This document shows, piece after piece, positions 44,714-54,288 of a stretch of 64,000 nt of DNA. The stretch covers positions 1,965,501-2,029,500 of the forward strand of contig NZ_JAAMTH010000001.1 in the NCBI RefSeq assembly GCF_018283455.1, given 5' to 3'. Origin of the DNA: Planococcus sp. MSAK28401. GTDB lineage: Bacteria > Bacillota > Bacilli > Bacillales_A > Planococcaceae. Every line of letters starts with the position of its first letter. Position 1 is the stretch's first letter. The notes below the pieces were generated by a model. That model had not been told where the DNA came from. It ran no database searches and saw nothing but the letters and a program-made list of their open reading frames with translations. The position numbers and the translations under genes are program-made.

Positions 44714-45898
44714 TTATGGGCGTTTTACGATTGTAGCGACGCCTTGTCCGCCACCGATGCAAAGTGTCGCAAGGCCCGTCTTGGCGTCGCGCTTTTTCAT
44801 CTCGTGCAGAAGCGTCACGAAAATCCGTGTACCGCTCGCGCCAATCGGGTGGCCGATTGCGATGGCGCCTCCGTTGACATTCAATTTTTCATGGTCAAAC
44901 TTCAATTCACGGTCGACCGCTATCGATTGTGCCGCAAACGCTTCGTTCGCTTCGATCAAATCGATATCGCCAAGCGTCATATTGGCTTTCTTCAACGCGT
45001 TTTTCACCGCTTGTACAGGGCCGATGCCCATGACAGCAGGATCGACGCCTGCGTTGCCGTTCGCAGAAATGACCGCCAGCGGTGTGATGCCAAGCTCGTC
45101 GGCTTTTTCTTTCGTCATGACGATCACTGCTGCCGCGCCATCGTTAATGCCGGATGCGTTGCCGGCTGTGACTGAGCCGTCTTTCTTGAACGCCGGGCGC
45201 AGTTTCGCAAGCTTCTCTTCGGTTGAAGAAGCTTTCACGTATTCATCCGTTGTGAAAACAACCGGATCGCCTTTGCGCTGAGGGATTTCGACCGGCACGA
45301 TTTCTTCGTCAAAACGCCCGCCTTCGATTGCCGCTGATGCCCGGGCTTGTGAACGGGCCGCAAAGCGATCTTGTTCTTCGCGTGAAATCTCATAGCGGTC
45401 GCACAGGTTTTCGGCTGTCACGCCCATATGGTAATCATTGAATGCACACGTCAAGCCGTCATGAACCATGCTGTCGACTACTTTCTGGTCGCCCATGCGG
45501 TAGCCGTCTCTTGCGCCTTCTAAAAGATACGGCGCACGGCTCATATTTTCCATACCGCCTGCTACGACGATATCGGCATCACCCGCAAAAATCGCCTGGT
45601 AAGCCAAGTGGATTGATTTCAAACCGGATCCGCATACTTTATTGATGGTCATCGCTGGCACCGTCTCGGGAAGACCTGCTTTGATGGAAGCCTGGCGCGC
45701 CGGATTTTGTCCGAGCCCCGCTTGCAGGACATTGCCCATGATGACTTCTGATACTTGGTCGCCCGCTACCCCTGCGCGCGATAAAGCTTCCTTAATGACG
45801 ATGGCCCCGAGATCTGTCGCCGGAACATCTTTCAGCGCCCCCTGGAACGAACCGACTGCTGTTCTGACAGCGCTTGCAATTACGATTTCTTGTGACAT
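44714..45898 (-). CDS. Acetyl-CoA C-acetyltransferase (thiolase)
   Basis: The enzyme condenses or cleaves acetyl-CoA/acetoacetyl-CoA. The nucleophile Cys lies in [15 protein letters not shown] near residue 88, the catalytic His in [14 protein letters not shown] near 350 and the second Cys in LCIGGGQG near 380. Length 394 is standard. It is divergent from the HMG-CoA lyase gene, whose product acetoacetate/acetyl-CoA links to the same pathway (leucine or acyl-CoA breakdown). The B. subtilis counterparts are mmgA/yhfS-like; I leave the symbol open. Confidence 0.93.
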   Translation of the reverse strand: MSQEIVIASAVRTAVGSFQGALKDVPATDLGAIVIKEALSRAGVAGDQVSEVIMGNVLQAGLGQNPARQASIKAGLPETVPAMTINKVCGSGLKSIHLAYQAIFAGDADIVVAGGMENMSRAPYLLEGARDGYRMGDQKVVDSMVHDGLTCAFNDYHMGVTAENLCDRYEISREEQDRFAARSQARASAAIEGGRFDEEIVPVEIPQRKGDPVVFTTDEYVKASSTEEKLAKLRPAFKKDGSVTAGNASGINDGAAAVIVMTKEKADELGITPLAVISANGNAGVDPAVMGIGPVQAVKNALKKANMTLGDIDLIEANEAFAAQSIAVDRELKFDHEKLNVNGGAIAIGHPIGASGTRIFVTLLHEMKKRDAKTGLATLCIGGGQGVATIVKRP

Positions 45899-45923
45899 TT
45901 CTGTTTTCCCCCTTGTCTGCTTC

Positions 45924-45953
45924 TTGCTCTTTTATCCCCCCTATCGCTACAAT
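45924..45953 (+). promoter_or_regulatory. SigA-type promoter of the HMG-CoA lyase gene
   Basis: TTGCTC (45924-45929), an 18-base spacer and TACAAT (45948-45953) lie 19 bases before the start codon, with AAGGGGGG between. Confidence 0.5.
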
Positions 45954-45972
45954 AAAGTTAAGGGGGGATAGT

Positions 45973-46872
45973 ATGTTTAGTTTACCAAAAACAGCTACGA
46001 TAATCGAGGTCGGGCCGCGCGATGGCCTGCAAAATGAAGCCAGGACCGTCAACACCGAAGACAAACTGGATTTTATCAAGGCCTTGCAAGAAGCAGGATT
46101 AAAGGAAATGGAGCTAACTTCGTTTGTGTCGCAGAAATGGGTGCCGCAAATGGCCGATGCACGGGATATCGTTGCCGGTGCAAAAAAAACCGGCCGCCAG
46201 CTGGTACTGACGCCGAATGAACGCGGCATCACATCCGCTTTGGAAGCCGGTGCCGATTCGATTGCTGTCTTTGTCGGAGTTTCCAATTCATTCAATGAAA
46301 AGAACATCAACAAGACGACAGCCCAGTCCATGGAAACATTGAAGCCATTGATTGAAAAAGCCAAACAGGACGGCATCTTCGTCCGCGCCTGTATTTCAAC
46401 AGCGTTCTACTGTCCGTTTGAAGGAGCAGTAGATCCGCAACGAACGATTGATTTATGCCGCCAATTCGTCGATTGGGGAGTCGATGAATTGAGCGTCGCC
46501 GATACGATCGGCCTGGCGAACCCGCAAGAAAGCCATGAGTTGTTCAGCCGATTGAAAGAGCAATTTCCAGATGTCCTGATTGCAGCGCACTTCCACGACA
46601 CGAGACGCATGGCGCTCGCCAATGCCTATGCAGCACTTGTTGCCGGAATCGACCGGTTCGACGCTTCCGCTGGCGGTCTCGGCGGCTGCCCATTTGCACC
46701 GGGTGCTACCGGCAATGTCGCGACCGAAGATTTGGTCCATATGTTCCACCGCATGGGCGTCGACACCGGGGTCGATCTCGAGAAACTTTACGAAGCGATC
46801 TCGCTCATTGAACCGCATGTATCGAATCCGCTGCAAACAGGCATGTATACGTTATACAAAAACAGAAAATGA
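45973..46872 (+). CDS. Hydroxymethylglutaryl-CoA lyase
   Basis: The enzyme splits HMG-CoA into acetyl-CoA and acetoacetate. The TIM-barrel N-terminal EVGPRDGLQNE and the active-site loop SAGGLGGCPFAPGATGNVATED with the catalytic Cys are intact, as are the metal-binding HFHDTR histidines. At 299 residues it matches B. subtilis YngG. The ATG at 45973 has AAGGGGGG upstream; the longer frame overlaps thiolase. The hydrolase gene follows within 12 bases. Confidence 0.93.
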   Translation: MFSLPKTATIIEVGPRDGLQNEARTVNTEDKLDFIKALQEAGLKEMELTSFVSQKWVPQMADARDIVAGAKKTGRQLVLTPNERGITSALEAGADSIAVFVGVSNSFNEKNINKTTAQSMETLKPLIEKAKQDGIFVRACISTAFYCPFEGAVDPQRTIDLCRQFVDWGVDELSVADTIGLANPQESHELFSRLKEQFPDVLIAAHFHDTRRMALANAYAALVAGIDRFDASAGGLGGCPFAPGATGNVATEDLVHMFHRMGVDTGVDLEKLYEAISLIEPHVSNPLQTGMYTLYKNRK

Positions 46873-46884
46873 GGTGTGTGCGCC

Positions 46885-47844
46885 GTGAAAAAGCGACTAT
46901 TGTTGACTTCAGCCATCGTCTCGAGCACATTGACTGCTTCTTTTGCCGCGTTGGGTTTTGCCGCAAGCAACCGTCTGATGTATGTAAAGAATAAAGACGC
47001 ATCCTTGATTTTGGAACGGGAAACGAACGCCAAACGCTATGATGAAGCTTGGTATGCCAACGCCAAGAAAAGCGAACAATGGATCGAATCCGCTAACGGC
47101 TATCCGATCAAAGCGATTTTCCTGGAGCCGCACACCACAAACCGATACGTCATCATTTGCCATGGTGTCACCGAAAGCAAAGTGAACTCGTTTAAATATG
47201 CGCGCATGTTTGAACGCCTCGGATTCAACTCTGTCGTCTATGACCACCGCCGGCACGGCGAGTCCGGGGGCAAGACGACGAGCTTTGGACATTATGAGAA
47301 GCTGGATCTGCAAGCAGTTGTAAAGGCCTTGAAACTCCATGTCGGGCCATCTTTGTTCTTCGGCATCCACGGGGAATCAATGGGCGCCGCAACGACGCTA
47401 TTATATGCTGGAATGGAAGACTCGGCGGATTTTTACATCTCCGACTGTGCCTATTCCGATATCAGCGAACAGATCCTGCACGTCATGCGCACGACAACGC
47501 CGATGCGCACTTCTTTAGCGCTTCGCCTTGCCAATGTATTCCTGAAACTGCGCGACGGTTATTCCATTACCACCGTATCGCCCCGGGAAGTCGTTAAAAA
47601 GATTGCAAAGCCTGTGCTGTTCATCCATAGCCTACCTGATGAGTTCGTCTTGCCGAAAATGACGAAAGAATTATTCGAATTGAAACAAGGCGCCAAACAA
47701 CTGAAATTGTTTGATGAAGGCGAGCATGCCCAGTCGTTCAATAAAAATCCGGAAGAATACGAAGGGACGGTTGCAGAGTTCTTGACGGCCTATGATTTAT
47801 TAATGCCCAAACCTGCTGCCGGCGTTACACAAATCTCCAGCTGA
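46885..47844 (+). CDS. Alpha/beta hydrolase with N-terminal membrane anchor
   Basis: The 319-residue protein has a hydrophobic N-terminus (about residues 5-25; signal or anchor), an alpha/beta hydrolase fold with the nucleophile elbow HGESMG near residue 155, a likely Asp in LPDEF and His in EGEHAQSF near the end. HGVTESK carries the oxyanion region. The substrate is unknown. I use the GTG at 46885 with GAGGTG ten bases upstream; an earlier GTG lacks spacing. It probably forms an operon with the HMG-CoA lyase gene, and the IS element lies 40 bases beyond its stop. Confidence 0.85.
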   Translation: MKKRLLLTSAIVSSTLTASFAALGFAASNRLMYVKNKDASLILERETNAKRYDEAWYANAKKSEQWIESANGYPIKAIFLEPHTTNRYVIICHGVTESKVNSFKYARMFERLGFNSVVYDHRRHGESGGKTTSFGHYEKLDLQAVVKALKLHVGPSLFFGIHGESMGAATTLLYAGMEDSADFYISDCAYSDISEQILHVMRTTTPMRTSLALRLANVFLKLRDGYSITTVSPREVVKKIAKPVLFIHSLPDEFVLPKMTKELFELKQGAKQLKLFDEGEHAQSFNKNPEEYEGTVAEFLTAYDLLMPKPAAGVTQISS

Positions 47845-47860
47845 CCCAAAATAAATTTAC

Positions 47861-47883
47861 AAAAAAGAACCACCGTTCAGAAG
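47861..47883. terminator. Left half of a terminator split by the IS element
   Basis: AAGAACCACCGTTC (47865-47878) is one arm of a 14-bp stem whose other arm lies at 49162-49175, across the IS. The following AAG (47881-47883) is one copy of the target duplication. Six A before the arm would be the T-run for a minus-strand transcript. Confidence 0.8.
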
Positions 47884-47969
47884 TAGAGTGACCCAATAAA
47901 ATGAGACAAGGAAAAAGCACCCCCAAAGTCGTATGTAGTAACAACGACAAACTGGAGGTGTTTTTCTGT

Positions 47970-48290
47970 ATGGGTTCAAAAAAGCGATTCTATCCGGAGG
48001 AAATCAAACTAGAGGTCATCGAGATGAAATTGAGTGGGGACTACACCAACGCCGAGATCATGGAGATTCACCAAATTAAAAGTGTGACGCAAATTAAGAG
48101 GTGGATGCAGTGGTACCAGAAAGACGAGCTCCATCGGCTCGCACAAGGTGTGGGGAAACAATACGCTTATGAGAAGAAGTTGAGTGAGGTGGAAGAGCTA
48201 AGGAAAAAGGTGCTGTATTACGAAATCAAAGAAGAACTGATGGGAAAGTACCGGGAACTGGAAAGGGGGTGGAACCGCCCCTCTTCCTAA
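47970..48290 (+). CDS. IS3-family transposase OrfA
   Basis: The 106-residue protein has an N-terminal helix-turn-helix (KKRFYPEEIKLEVIEMKLSG through IKRWMQWYQ), which recognises the IS ends, and a leucine-zipper-like C-terminal half (VEELRKKVLYYEIKEELMGKY). The ATG at 47970 has GGAGGTG 11 bases upstream. It ends 22 bases inside orfB. A G-AAA-AAG slippery motif at 48203-48209 in the orfA frame could give -1 frameshifting to an OrfAB fusion. Confidence 0.9.
   Translation: MGSKKRFYPEEIKLEVIEMKLSGDYTNAEIMEIHQIKSVTQIKRWMQWYQKDELHRLAQGVGKQYAYEKKLSEVEELRKKVLYYEIKEELMGKYRELERGWNRPSS
48203..48209 (+). promoter_or_regulatory. Candidate -1 ribosomal frameshift site
   Basis: The heptamer G AAA AAG is in the orfA frame. 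From here the -1 frame is open without stop into orfB (the last upstream stop is at 48185). A -1 slip would fuse the two products into the full transposase. Confidence 0.45.
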
Positions 48291-49120
48291 AACTGGTGGA
48301 ATTGTTCAAAGAGAAATATTCCATCACGATGATCTGTAAATGCATGGGCGTCCCTCGCCCTACTTATTACCGGTGGCGCCAGAAAAAATTCGGCAAAACG
48401 GAATTGGAGAAAGAGATTATCGCAATCTGTGAACAGCTGAAATTTCGGGCAGGTCACCGGACGGTGAAAGGGTTGTTAAAAAATGCCGGCATCCTTGTCA
48501 ATCGGAAGACGGTGCAGCGCATCATGCAGAAATACAACAGCCAGTGCCGGGTGAAACCCAAGCGAGCGAAGAAGATGACCGGTGAGACGCACTTGGTGGT
48601 GCCAAACCTGTTGGAACAGAATTTCAAAGCGGACGCCCCCAATCAAAAATGGGTGACGGATATTACGTATCTTCCCTTCGGGGAAAGCATGCTTTATTTG
48701 TCGACCATTCTGGACTTGTATAACAACGAAGTGATTGCTTACAAAGTCAGTGACACTCAGAATGCCCAGCTCGTGTTGGATACCCTGGAGATTGCTTGCC
48801 GGAAACGGAACACCGCCGGAATCATTCTGCACAGTGACCAAGGGGCTCAGTACACATCGCGTGCATTCCAACTGGCGACAAAAGAAAACGGCATTATCAC
48901 CAGCATGTCCCGCAAAGGAAACTGCTTTGATAACGCCGTCATCGAATCCTTCCACTCCTCGCTAAAGTCGGAAGAATTCTACACCCTAGAAAGGGTGCAC
49001 CTAACCAATGCCATTGTACAACAAAAAACAGAAGATTACATGTATTATTACAACTACATCCGACCGTTCCAAAAATTAAACTGCCATTCCCCGATTGAGT
49101 ATCGGACAATGGCAGCCTAG
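48269..49120 (+). CDS. IS3-family transposase OrfB (DDE integrase core)
   Basis: The 283-residue protein has an HTH_21-type region and an rve integrase core. The three catalytic residues are seen: Asp in WVTDITYLPFG near residue 131, Asp in LHSDQGAQYTS near 191 and Glu in NAVIESFHSSLKSEE near 227. The C-terminal YNYIRPFQKLNCHSPIEY is typical. The GTG at 48269 has its own AAAGGGGG site, but the functional enzyme is probably the OrfAB fusion. Confidence 0.93.
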   Translation: MEPPLFLKLVELFKEKYSITMICKCMGVPRPTYYRWRQKKFGKTELEKEIIAICEQLKFRAGHRTVKGLLKNAGILVNRKTVQRIMQKYNSQCRVKPKRAKKMTGETHLVVPNLLEQNFKADAPNQKWVTDITYLPFGESMLYLSTILDLYNNEVIAYKVSDTQNAQLVLDTLEIACRKRNTAGIILHSDQGAQYTSRAFQLATKENGIITSMSRKGNCFDNAVIESFHSSLKSEEFYTLERVHLTNAIVQQKTEDYMYYYNYIRPFQKLNCHSPIEYRTMAA

Positions 49121-49157
49121 TGCTTTTTCTAATGTCTCAAATTACCGGGTCAGTTCA

Positions 49158-49180
49158 AAGCGAACGGTGGTTCTTCTTGT
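49158..49180. terminator. Right half of a terminator split by the IS element
   Basis: AAG (49158-49160) is the second target-duplication copy. GAACGGTGGTTCTT (49162-49175) is the exact complement of the left arm at 47865-47878. Without the IS the sequence would be a 14-bp stem with a six-base loop, between the hydrolase gene and yneF. Confidence 0.8.
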
Positions 49181-49215
49181 ATTCATCACCTATGGGCGAA
49201 TAATTGCATAAGCGT

Positions 49216-49449
49216 TTATTTTTTGCCCGGTTTTGTCGAGGCTTTGTTCATTTGAGCCATCATTTGGTTGATTTTCTTTTGAGATGGTTTTTGTCCCATT
49301 TGCATCATCATAATCCGCAGCATCTCTTCGTTGATCGGTGGGTTGTCCTGCAAATATTTCATCATGTATCGGCGAGCGATAAAGAATCCAAGTGCAACAC
49401 CTGCGAGTAAAGCCACAATAACGATAACAATCCAGATCCATGTATCCAT
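49216..49449 (-). CDS. yneF: YneF family small membrane protein (UPF0154)
   Basis: The 77-residue protein has one N-terminal membrane helix (about residues 3-23) and a soluble tail with the family motif [33 protein letters not shown]. The ATG at 49449 has AAGGAGGT. A consensus -10 TATAAT lies upstream. In B. subtilis it follows tkt-sirA; here the PstS-like gene takes the place of sirA. Function is unknown. Confidence 0.92.
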   Translation of the reverse strand: MDTWIWIVIVIVALLAGVALGFFIARRYMMKYLQDNPPINEEMLRIMMMQMGQKPSQKKINQMMAQMNKASTKPGKK

Positions 49450-49496
49450 ACAAATTACCTCCTTCGTGTTGCCAATTAAATCATGCACCAAAAAGG

Positions 49497-49502
49497 ATTA
49501 TA
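49497..49502 (-). promoter_or_regulatory. -10 element of the yneF promoter
   Basis: TATAAT on the minus strand lies about 48 bases before yneF; a partial -35 TAGTCA is 17 bases further upstream. Confidence 0.4.
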
Positions 49503-49595
49503 CTATAAATTTCAGGACGTGACTATATGAACGGCATTAAAATTGCGGAGAAACAAAGACTGCCTCCCATCACACCCTGAGCAGCGACGGTACGC

Positions 49596-50753
49596 TCACT
49601 CGCCGGACGAATCTAAGGGCACATATCCCGCTTTTTCAACCAAGCGCTGCCCTTGACTGGAAGTGAACCATTGTGCCAGTTCCAAAGCTTCCGGACTGCT
49701 ATGCTGCGTAGTGACGATATAAAACTCCGAAGTTAGGGGATATTCATCGTCTCGAATGGCGTCAACTGAGGGAACAATGCCGTCGATTGCCACATATTGG
49801 ATTGACTCATTGCTGGCCATTTCCTCCCCGTAGAAACGGAATGTAAAGCCGAGCGCATTTTTGTGGTTTTTATATTCTGCTACCTGATCAATGATGCCTC
49901 CCATGCCTTCTTCTATGTTTTCACGGGGAGCCTCCATCACCGGCACCTCGCCCATGAACTGAAGCAGTGCTGTTTGGCTGCCGCTGTCTTCAGGCCGCTG
50001 GAAAGCCCTAATCTCTTCAGCATCTCCACCAACTGAAGACCAATCGGTGATTTCGCCGCTATAGATCATGCGAAGATCTTCAGAACTCAATGACTCGACC
50101 GGGTTGTCTGCATGGACGAAAAAGACGAAAGCCTCTTTCCCGATCGGCGTCAGTGTAAGCTCGAGCCCCTTGGCATCTGCTGTTTTCAACTGCCCCTGTG
50201 ATGGCGCAGCGGCAAAAATTGCATCCACCTCTCCTTCAAACAAATTGGAATAAGCAAAAGGAGTGGTATTGACCATCACTTCGCTGTCGGATGGTTCATA
50301 CCAATCTTCTGGATAAATCATTTCTGCAGCGGCTGCATATATTGGGTAAAGTGCCGTCGCCCCGTCGAGCCTTGGCAAATCCCCTTCAAACTGGAGTTCG
50401 GGCTCCTCCTCCAACACATTCAACTTGGAGTCTTCTTGAAACGGCATATACGAATAGATGTCCACTTCAGCCGAAACGCCCGGGATGGAATCCAAATATG
50501 CTTGGTAAAGCGGCCAAACGGTAAGCATGATGGCGAGAACAACGAACACTATCGCTGTCTGTTTCCACCTTTTTGCGTCGCCAATTCGCTTGGATAATAA
50601 AAAAATGAAAAACAAAAACAGCAGAACAAAGAAAAACAGCGGCAACCACGCCCTTTCCCCCGAGAGCAATAACATGATGCCTCCAAAAAAGCCGACAATG
50701 CTTATAGCGATGAAAATAGCAAACGCTGGTATTAAACTCCATAATTTCTTCAT
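49596..50753 (-). CDS. Membrane-anchored PstS-like substrate-binding protein
   Basis: The 385-residue protein begins with three hydrophobic helices (about residues 4-30, 36-53 and 64-83) and continues with a periplasmic-type phosphate-binding domain (about 115-385): LDGATALYPIYAAAAEMIYP near the start, then NPVESLSSEDLRMIYSGEITDW and the RPEDSGSQTALLQFMG ligand-loop motif. Usual PstS proteins have a lipoprotein signal instead; here the anchor is polytopic, and no pst permease or ATPase genes are near. It may sense rather than transport phosphate or another anion; that is inference. A TATAAT -10 lies 20 bases before the start. Confidence 0.8.
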   Translation of the reverse strand: MKKLWSLIPAFAIFIAISIVGFFGGIMLLLSGERAWLPLFFFVLLFLFFIFLLSKRIGDAKRWKQTAIVFVVLAIMLTVWPLYQAYLDSIPGVSAEVDIYSYMPFQEDSKLNVLEEEPELQFEGDLPRLDGATALYPIYAAAAEMIYPEDWYEPSDSEVMVNTTPFAYSNLFEGEVDAIFAAAPSQGQLKTADAKGLELTLTPIGKEAFVFFVHADNPVESLSSEDLRMIYSGEITDWSSVGGDAEEIRAFQRPEDSGSQTALLQFMGEVPVMEAPRENIEEGMGGIIDQVAEYKNHKNALGFTFRFYGEEMASNESIQYVAIDGIVPSVDAIRDDEYPLTSEFYIVTTQHSSPEALELAQWFTSSQGQRLVEKAGYVPLDSSGE

Positions 50754-50772
50754 AATTCCACCTCTTAAAATG

Positions 50773-50778
50773 ATTATA
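50773..50778 (-). promoter_or_regulatory. -10 element upstream of the PstS-like gene
   Basis: Consensus TATAAT on the minus strand, 20 bases before the ATG and after the tkt terminator. The -35 is weak. With this spacing the leader would be very short. Confidence 0.35.
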
Positions 50779-50821
50779 ACCGGACAGGGCTATAAAATGA
50801 TCGAACAAAAAATTTTCCACT

Positions 50822-50855
50822 AAAAAAGCCGCCAGAAGTTAACTTCTGACGGCTT
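50822..50855 (-). terminator. Intrinsic terminator of tkt
   Basis: AAGCCG.CAGAAGTT pairs with AACTTCTG.CGGCTT and is followed on the minus strand by TTTTTT. It separates tkt from the PstS-like gene. Confidence 0.9.
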
Positions 50856-50897
50856 CATCTTATTTCAAGACTTTCTTTTCGTTCTCAAAACCGGAAT

Positions 50898-52898
50898 TCA
50901 TCCGTTGATCAATTGCTTCACTTTGGATGCAACATTTTCAGGCGTGAAACCGAATTCTTCCATGATTTTCTCACCAGGAGCACTTGCACCGAAGTGATCG
51001 ATCGCGAGGATATCGCCTTCAAATCCAGTGTAGCGGTCCCAACCGAATGAGGAGCCCATTTCGATGGCGAGGCGTTTTGTGATGTTTTTCGGCAAGACGG
51101 ATTCTTTGTACTCTTTATCTTGCTGTTCGAAACGATCCCATGATGGCATCGACACAACAGACACCGAGATACCTTGTTCTTTCAAATGTTTCTGTGCTTC
51201 TACAGCTAGGCTGACTTCAGATCCAGTCGCTAGAAGCAAGGCTTGTGCGTCATCAGCTGGAGACACGACGTAAGCTCCTTTTTCGACGCCTTCTTCTGCT
51301 TTTTCACCAGTCGTTTCGAGAACCGGCAAGTTTTGGCGGGACAATACAAGCAAGGTCGGCTTGTCTTTAGACGTAAGCGCCAAACGCCATGCCGCTTTTG
51401 TTTCGTTCGCATCGGCTGGGCGGATAATGCCCAAGTTTGGCATAGCGCGAAGTGATGCGAGTTGTTCGATCGGTTCATGTGTCGGGCCGTCTTCTCCGAC
51501 CGCTACGCTATCATGCGTGAACACGTAGGTAACTGGAAGCCCCATCAATGCGCCTAGACGGATCGCTGGGCGGACGTAGTCACTGAACACGAAGAACGTA
51601 CCACCGAAGACATGCAAGCCGCCGTGAAGCGCCATGCCGTTAAGTGCAGCGCCCATCGCGAATTCACGAACGCCGAACCAGATATTGCGGGCTTCTGGAT
51701 GCTCAGCATCGAAGTCGCCGCCGTCTTTGATATTGGTTTTGTTCGAACCAGCAAGGTCAGCGCTGCCGCCGAAGAACGAAGGAACCGTCTTAGCGATGGC
51801 ATTGACCATATCACCGGATGATGCACGTGTCGCTTGTTTTTTGCCGACTTCGTATTGTGGGAACTGTGAGTCGAAATCAGCAGGCAAGTCACCGCGGATC
51901 GCTGCTTGCAGCTGGGAAGCAAGTTCAGGATGCTGCTCTTCGTACTGCTTGTACAATTCGTTCCAAGCTGTTTCCGCTCTAGCGCCTAGTGATTCTGTCG
52001 CTTCTTTGAAGGTTTCGTAAACTTCTTCCGGAACATGGAAATCTTGATCGAACGTCCATTTATAATATTCTTTCGTCAATTTCATTTCATCTTCGCCAAG
52101 TGGTGCACCGTGCGAATCCGCTTTACCGGATTTGTTCGGGGAACCATAGCCGATGACCGTCTTGACTTCCACCAATGTCGGTTTGTCCGTAGATTTTTTC
52201 GCTTCAGCGATTTTTGCAGACAAATCGTCCATATCGTTGCCGTTATCCACACGGAGATAGTTCCAGCCGTATGACTCGAAACGCTTCTGGATGTTCTCTG
52301 AGAAACTCATCGACAAATCGCCGTCGAGTGAAATATCGTTGCTGTCATACAACACGACCAATTTGTCCAATTTCAGGTGTCCTGCAAGAGAAATCGCTTC
52401 CCCGGCAACTCCTTCCATCAAATCACCGTCTCCGCATAGAGCGAACGTGTGGTGGTCAATGATATCGAGGCCATCTTTATTGTATGTAGCTGCCAAATGG
52501 CGTTCTGCCATTGCCATGCCGACAGCCATGCCGATCCCTTGGCCAAGCGGTCCAGTTGTCGCTTCGACTCCAACTGTGTGCTTGTATTCAGGATGCCCTG
52601 GCGTCTTCGAATCCCATTGGCGGAAGTTTTTGATTTCCTCCATAGGCAATCCGTATCCACTTAAATGAAGCAGGCTGTAAAGAAGCATGGAGCCGTGTCC
52701 TGCTGACAGGACGAAACGGTCGCGGTTGAACCAGTCTGGGTTGTTCGGGTTGTGGTTCATATGTTTTGTCCAGAGTGTATACGCCATTGGAGCGGCGCCC
52801 ATTGGAAGTCCCGGGTGTCCGGAATTGGCTTTTTCAATCGCATCGATGGAAAGTGTTCGAATGGTATTTACTGCAAGTTGATCTGCATGGTTTGACAT
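50898..52898 (-). CDS. tkt: Transketolase
   Basis: Transketolase moves two-carbon units in the pentose phosphate pathway using thiamine diphosphate. The TPP motif runs from [14 protein letters not shown] near residue 153 to the [10 protein letters not shown] stretch; the pyrimidine domain ([19 protein letters not shown]) and C-terminal domain are complete. At 666 residues it is of family length. It follows ynzC as in B. subtilis, with terminators on both sides, so it is a separate transcript. Confidence 0.97.
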   Translation of the reverse strand: MSNHADQLAVNTIRTLSIDAIEKANSGHPGLPMGAAPMAYTLWTKHMNHNPNNPDWFNRDRFVLSAGHGSMLLYSLLHLSGYGLPMEEIKNFRQWDSKTPGHPEYKHTVGVEATTGPLGQGIGMAVGMAMAERHLAATYNKDGLDIIDHHTFALCGDGDLMEGVAGEAISLAGHLKLDKLVVLYDSNDISLDGDLSMSFSENIQKRFESYGWNYLRVDNGNDMDDLSAKIAEAKKSTDKPTLVEVKTVIGYGSPNKSGKADSHGAPLGEDEMKLTKEYYKWTFDQDFHVPEEVYETFKEATESLGARAETAWNELYKQYEEQHPELASQLQAAIRGDLPADFDSQFPQYEVGKKQATRASSGDMVNAIAKTVPSFFGGSADLAGSNKTNIKDGGDFDAEHPEARNIWFGVREFAMGAALNGMALHGGLHVFGGTFFVFSDYVRPAIRLGALMGLPVTYVFTHDSVAVGEDGPTHEPIEQLASLRAMPNLGIIRPADANETKAAWRLALTSKDKPTLLVLSRQNLPVLETTGEKAEEGVEKGAYVVSPADDAQALLLATGSEVSLAVEAQKHLKEQGISVSVVSMPSWDRFEQQDKEYKESVLPKNITKRLAIEMGSSFGWDRYTGFEGDILAIDHFGASAPGEKIMEEFGFTPENVASKVKQLING

Positions 52899-52965
52899 AG
52901 TGACATCCTCTCTGAAACTAAATTTAATCCTATTCTAGTTTAGTCAACTCTAGGGAAGAATACAA

Positions 52966-53004
52966 CGAAAAAGAGAATAAGTATTAATTCAAATACTTAT
53001 TCTC
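52966..53004 (-). terminator. Terminator overlapping the 3' end of ynzC
   Basis: A perfect 13-bp stem (GAGAATAAGTATT paired with AATACTTATTCTC, six-base loop) is followed on the minus strand by TTTTTCG. The upstream arm is made from the last ynzC codons (Glu-Asn-Lys-Tyr-Leu), so coding and terminator overlap. Confidence 0.9.
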
Positions 53005-53217
53005 CCGTTTATTTTTAATTTTGTCTGGCGTTACGTCTTTTCCTTCCGGATCGATGACGGTAACATTTTCAATTGTCCCACGCATCGACTTGCGGAAACT
53101 TTGCAAGTATTCCTGGCGCAGCGCCGATTGTTCTTTTGCTTCTTCTTGCGTCAGTCCGTCACGCTTGGACTTTTTCGATAGTTCATTGATGCGTCCGATC
53201 TTATCTGGAGATAGCAT
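52984..53217 (-). CDS. ynzC: YnzC family protein (UPF0291)
   Basis: The 77-residue helical protein (MLSPDKIGRINELSKKSKRDGLTQEE in pieces, with the EEAKEQSALRQEYL segment) matches the UPF0291/YnzC family, a helical hairpin of unknown role. It is the third gene after yneA and yneB in the SOS-controlled group, as in B. subtilis, and its end forms a terminator arm. Confidence 0.92.
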   Translation of the reverse strand: MLSPDKIGRINELSKKSKRDGLTQEEAKEQSALRQEYLQSFRKSMRGTIENVTVIDPEGKDVTPDKIKNKRENKYLN

Positions 53218-53276
53218 GTAAAGTCCACCTTTCTACTGCTTCATGTTACAAAAAAAAGGCGGGACAGTGCAAGATT

Positions 53277-54244
<968 letters not shown>

Positions 54245-54273
54245 TCAAGCCGCCTCCTTTAGAATATTTGTTC

Positions 54274-54287
54274 GGAATGTATGTTCT
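54274..54287. promoter_or_regulatory. LexA box 1 (weaker)
   Basis: GGAATGTATGTTCT partly matches CGAAC-N4-GTTYC. It lies between the yneA -10 and start, where bound LexA would block transcription. Confidence 0.5.
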
Positions 54288-54288
54288 C

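Larger units (their letters stand above)
47884..49157 (+). mobile_element. IS3-family (IS150-group-like) insertion sequence, 1,274 bp
   Basis: The ends are imperfect inverted repeats of about 38 bp: TAGAGTGACCC then ATGAGACA and GGAAAAAGCAC on the left; TGAACTGACCC then TTGAGACA and AGAAAAAGCAC on the right (read inward). A 3-bp duplication AAG flanks the element (47881-47883 and 49158-49160). It contains orfA and orfB in a -1 relation, the normal IS3-family layout. Both frames look intact, so the copy may be active. Left terminal dinucleotide is TA rather than the usual TG. Confidence 0.93.

Noticed and set aside
44562..45281. 239-codon plus-strand frame opposite thiolase
   Set aside because: Antisense to a conserved enzyme; no independent evidence.
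47865..49175. The 14-bp inverted repeat as the ends of the IS element
   Set aside because: The repeat lies outside the IS-type ends (TAGAGTGACCC/TGAACTGACCC) and outside the AAG duplication; it is the pre-existing terminator stem.
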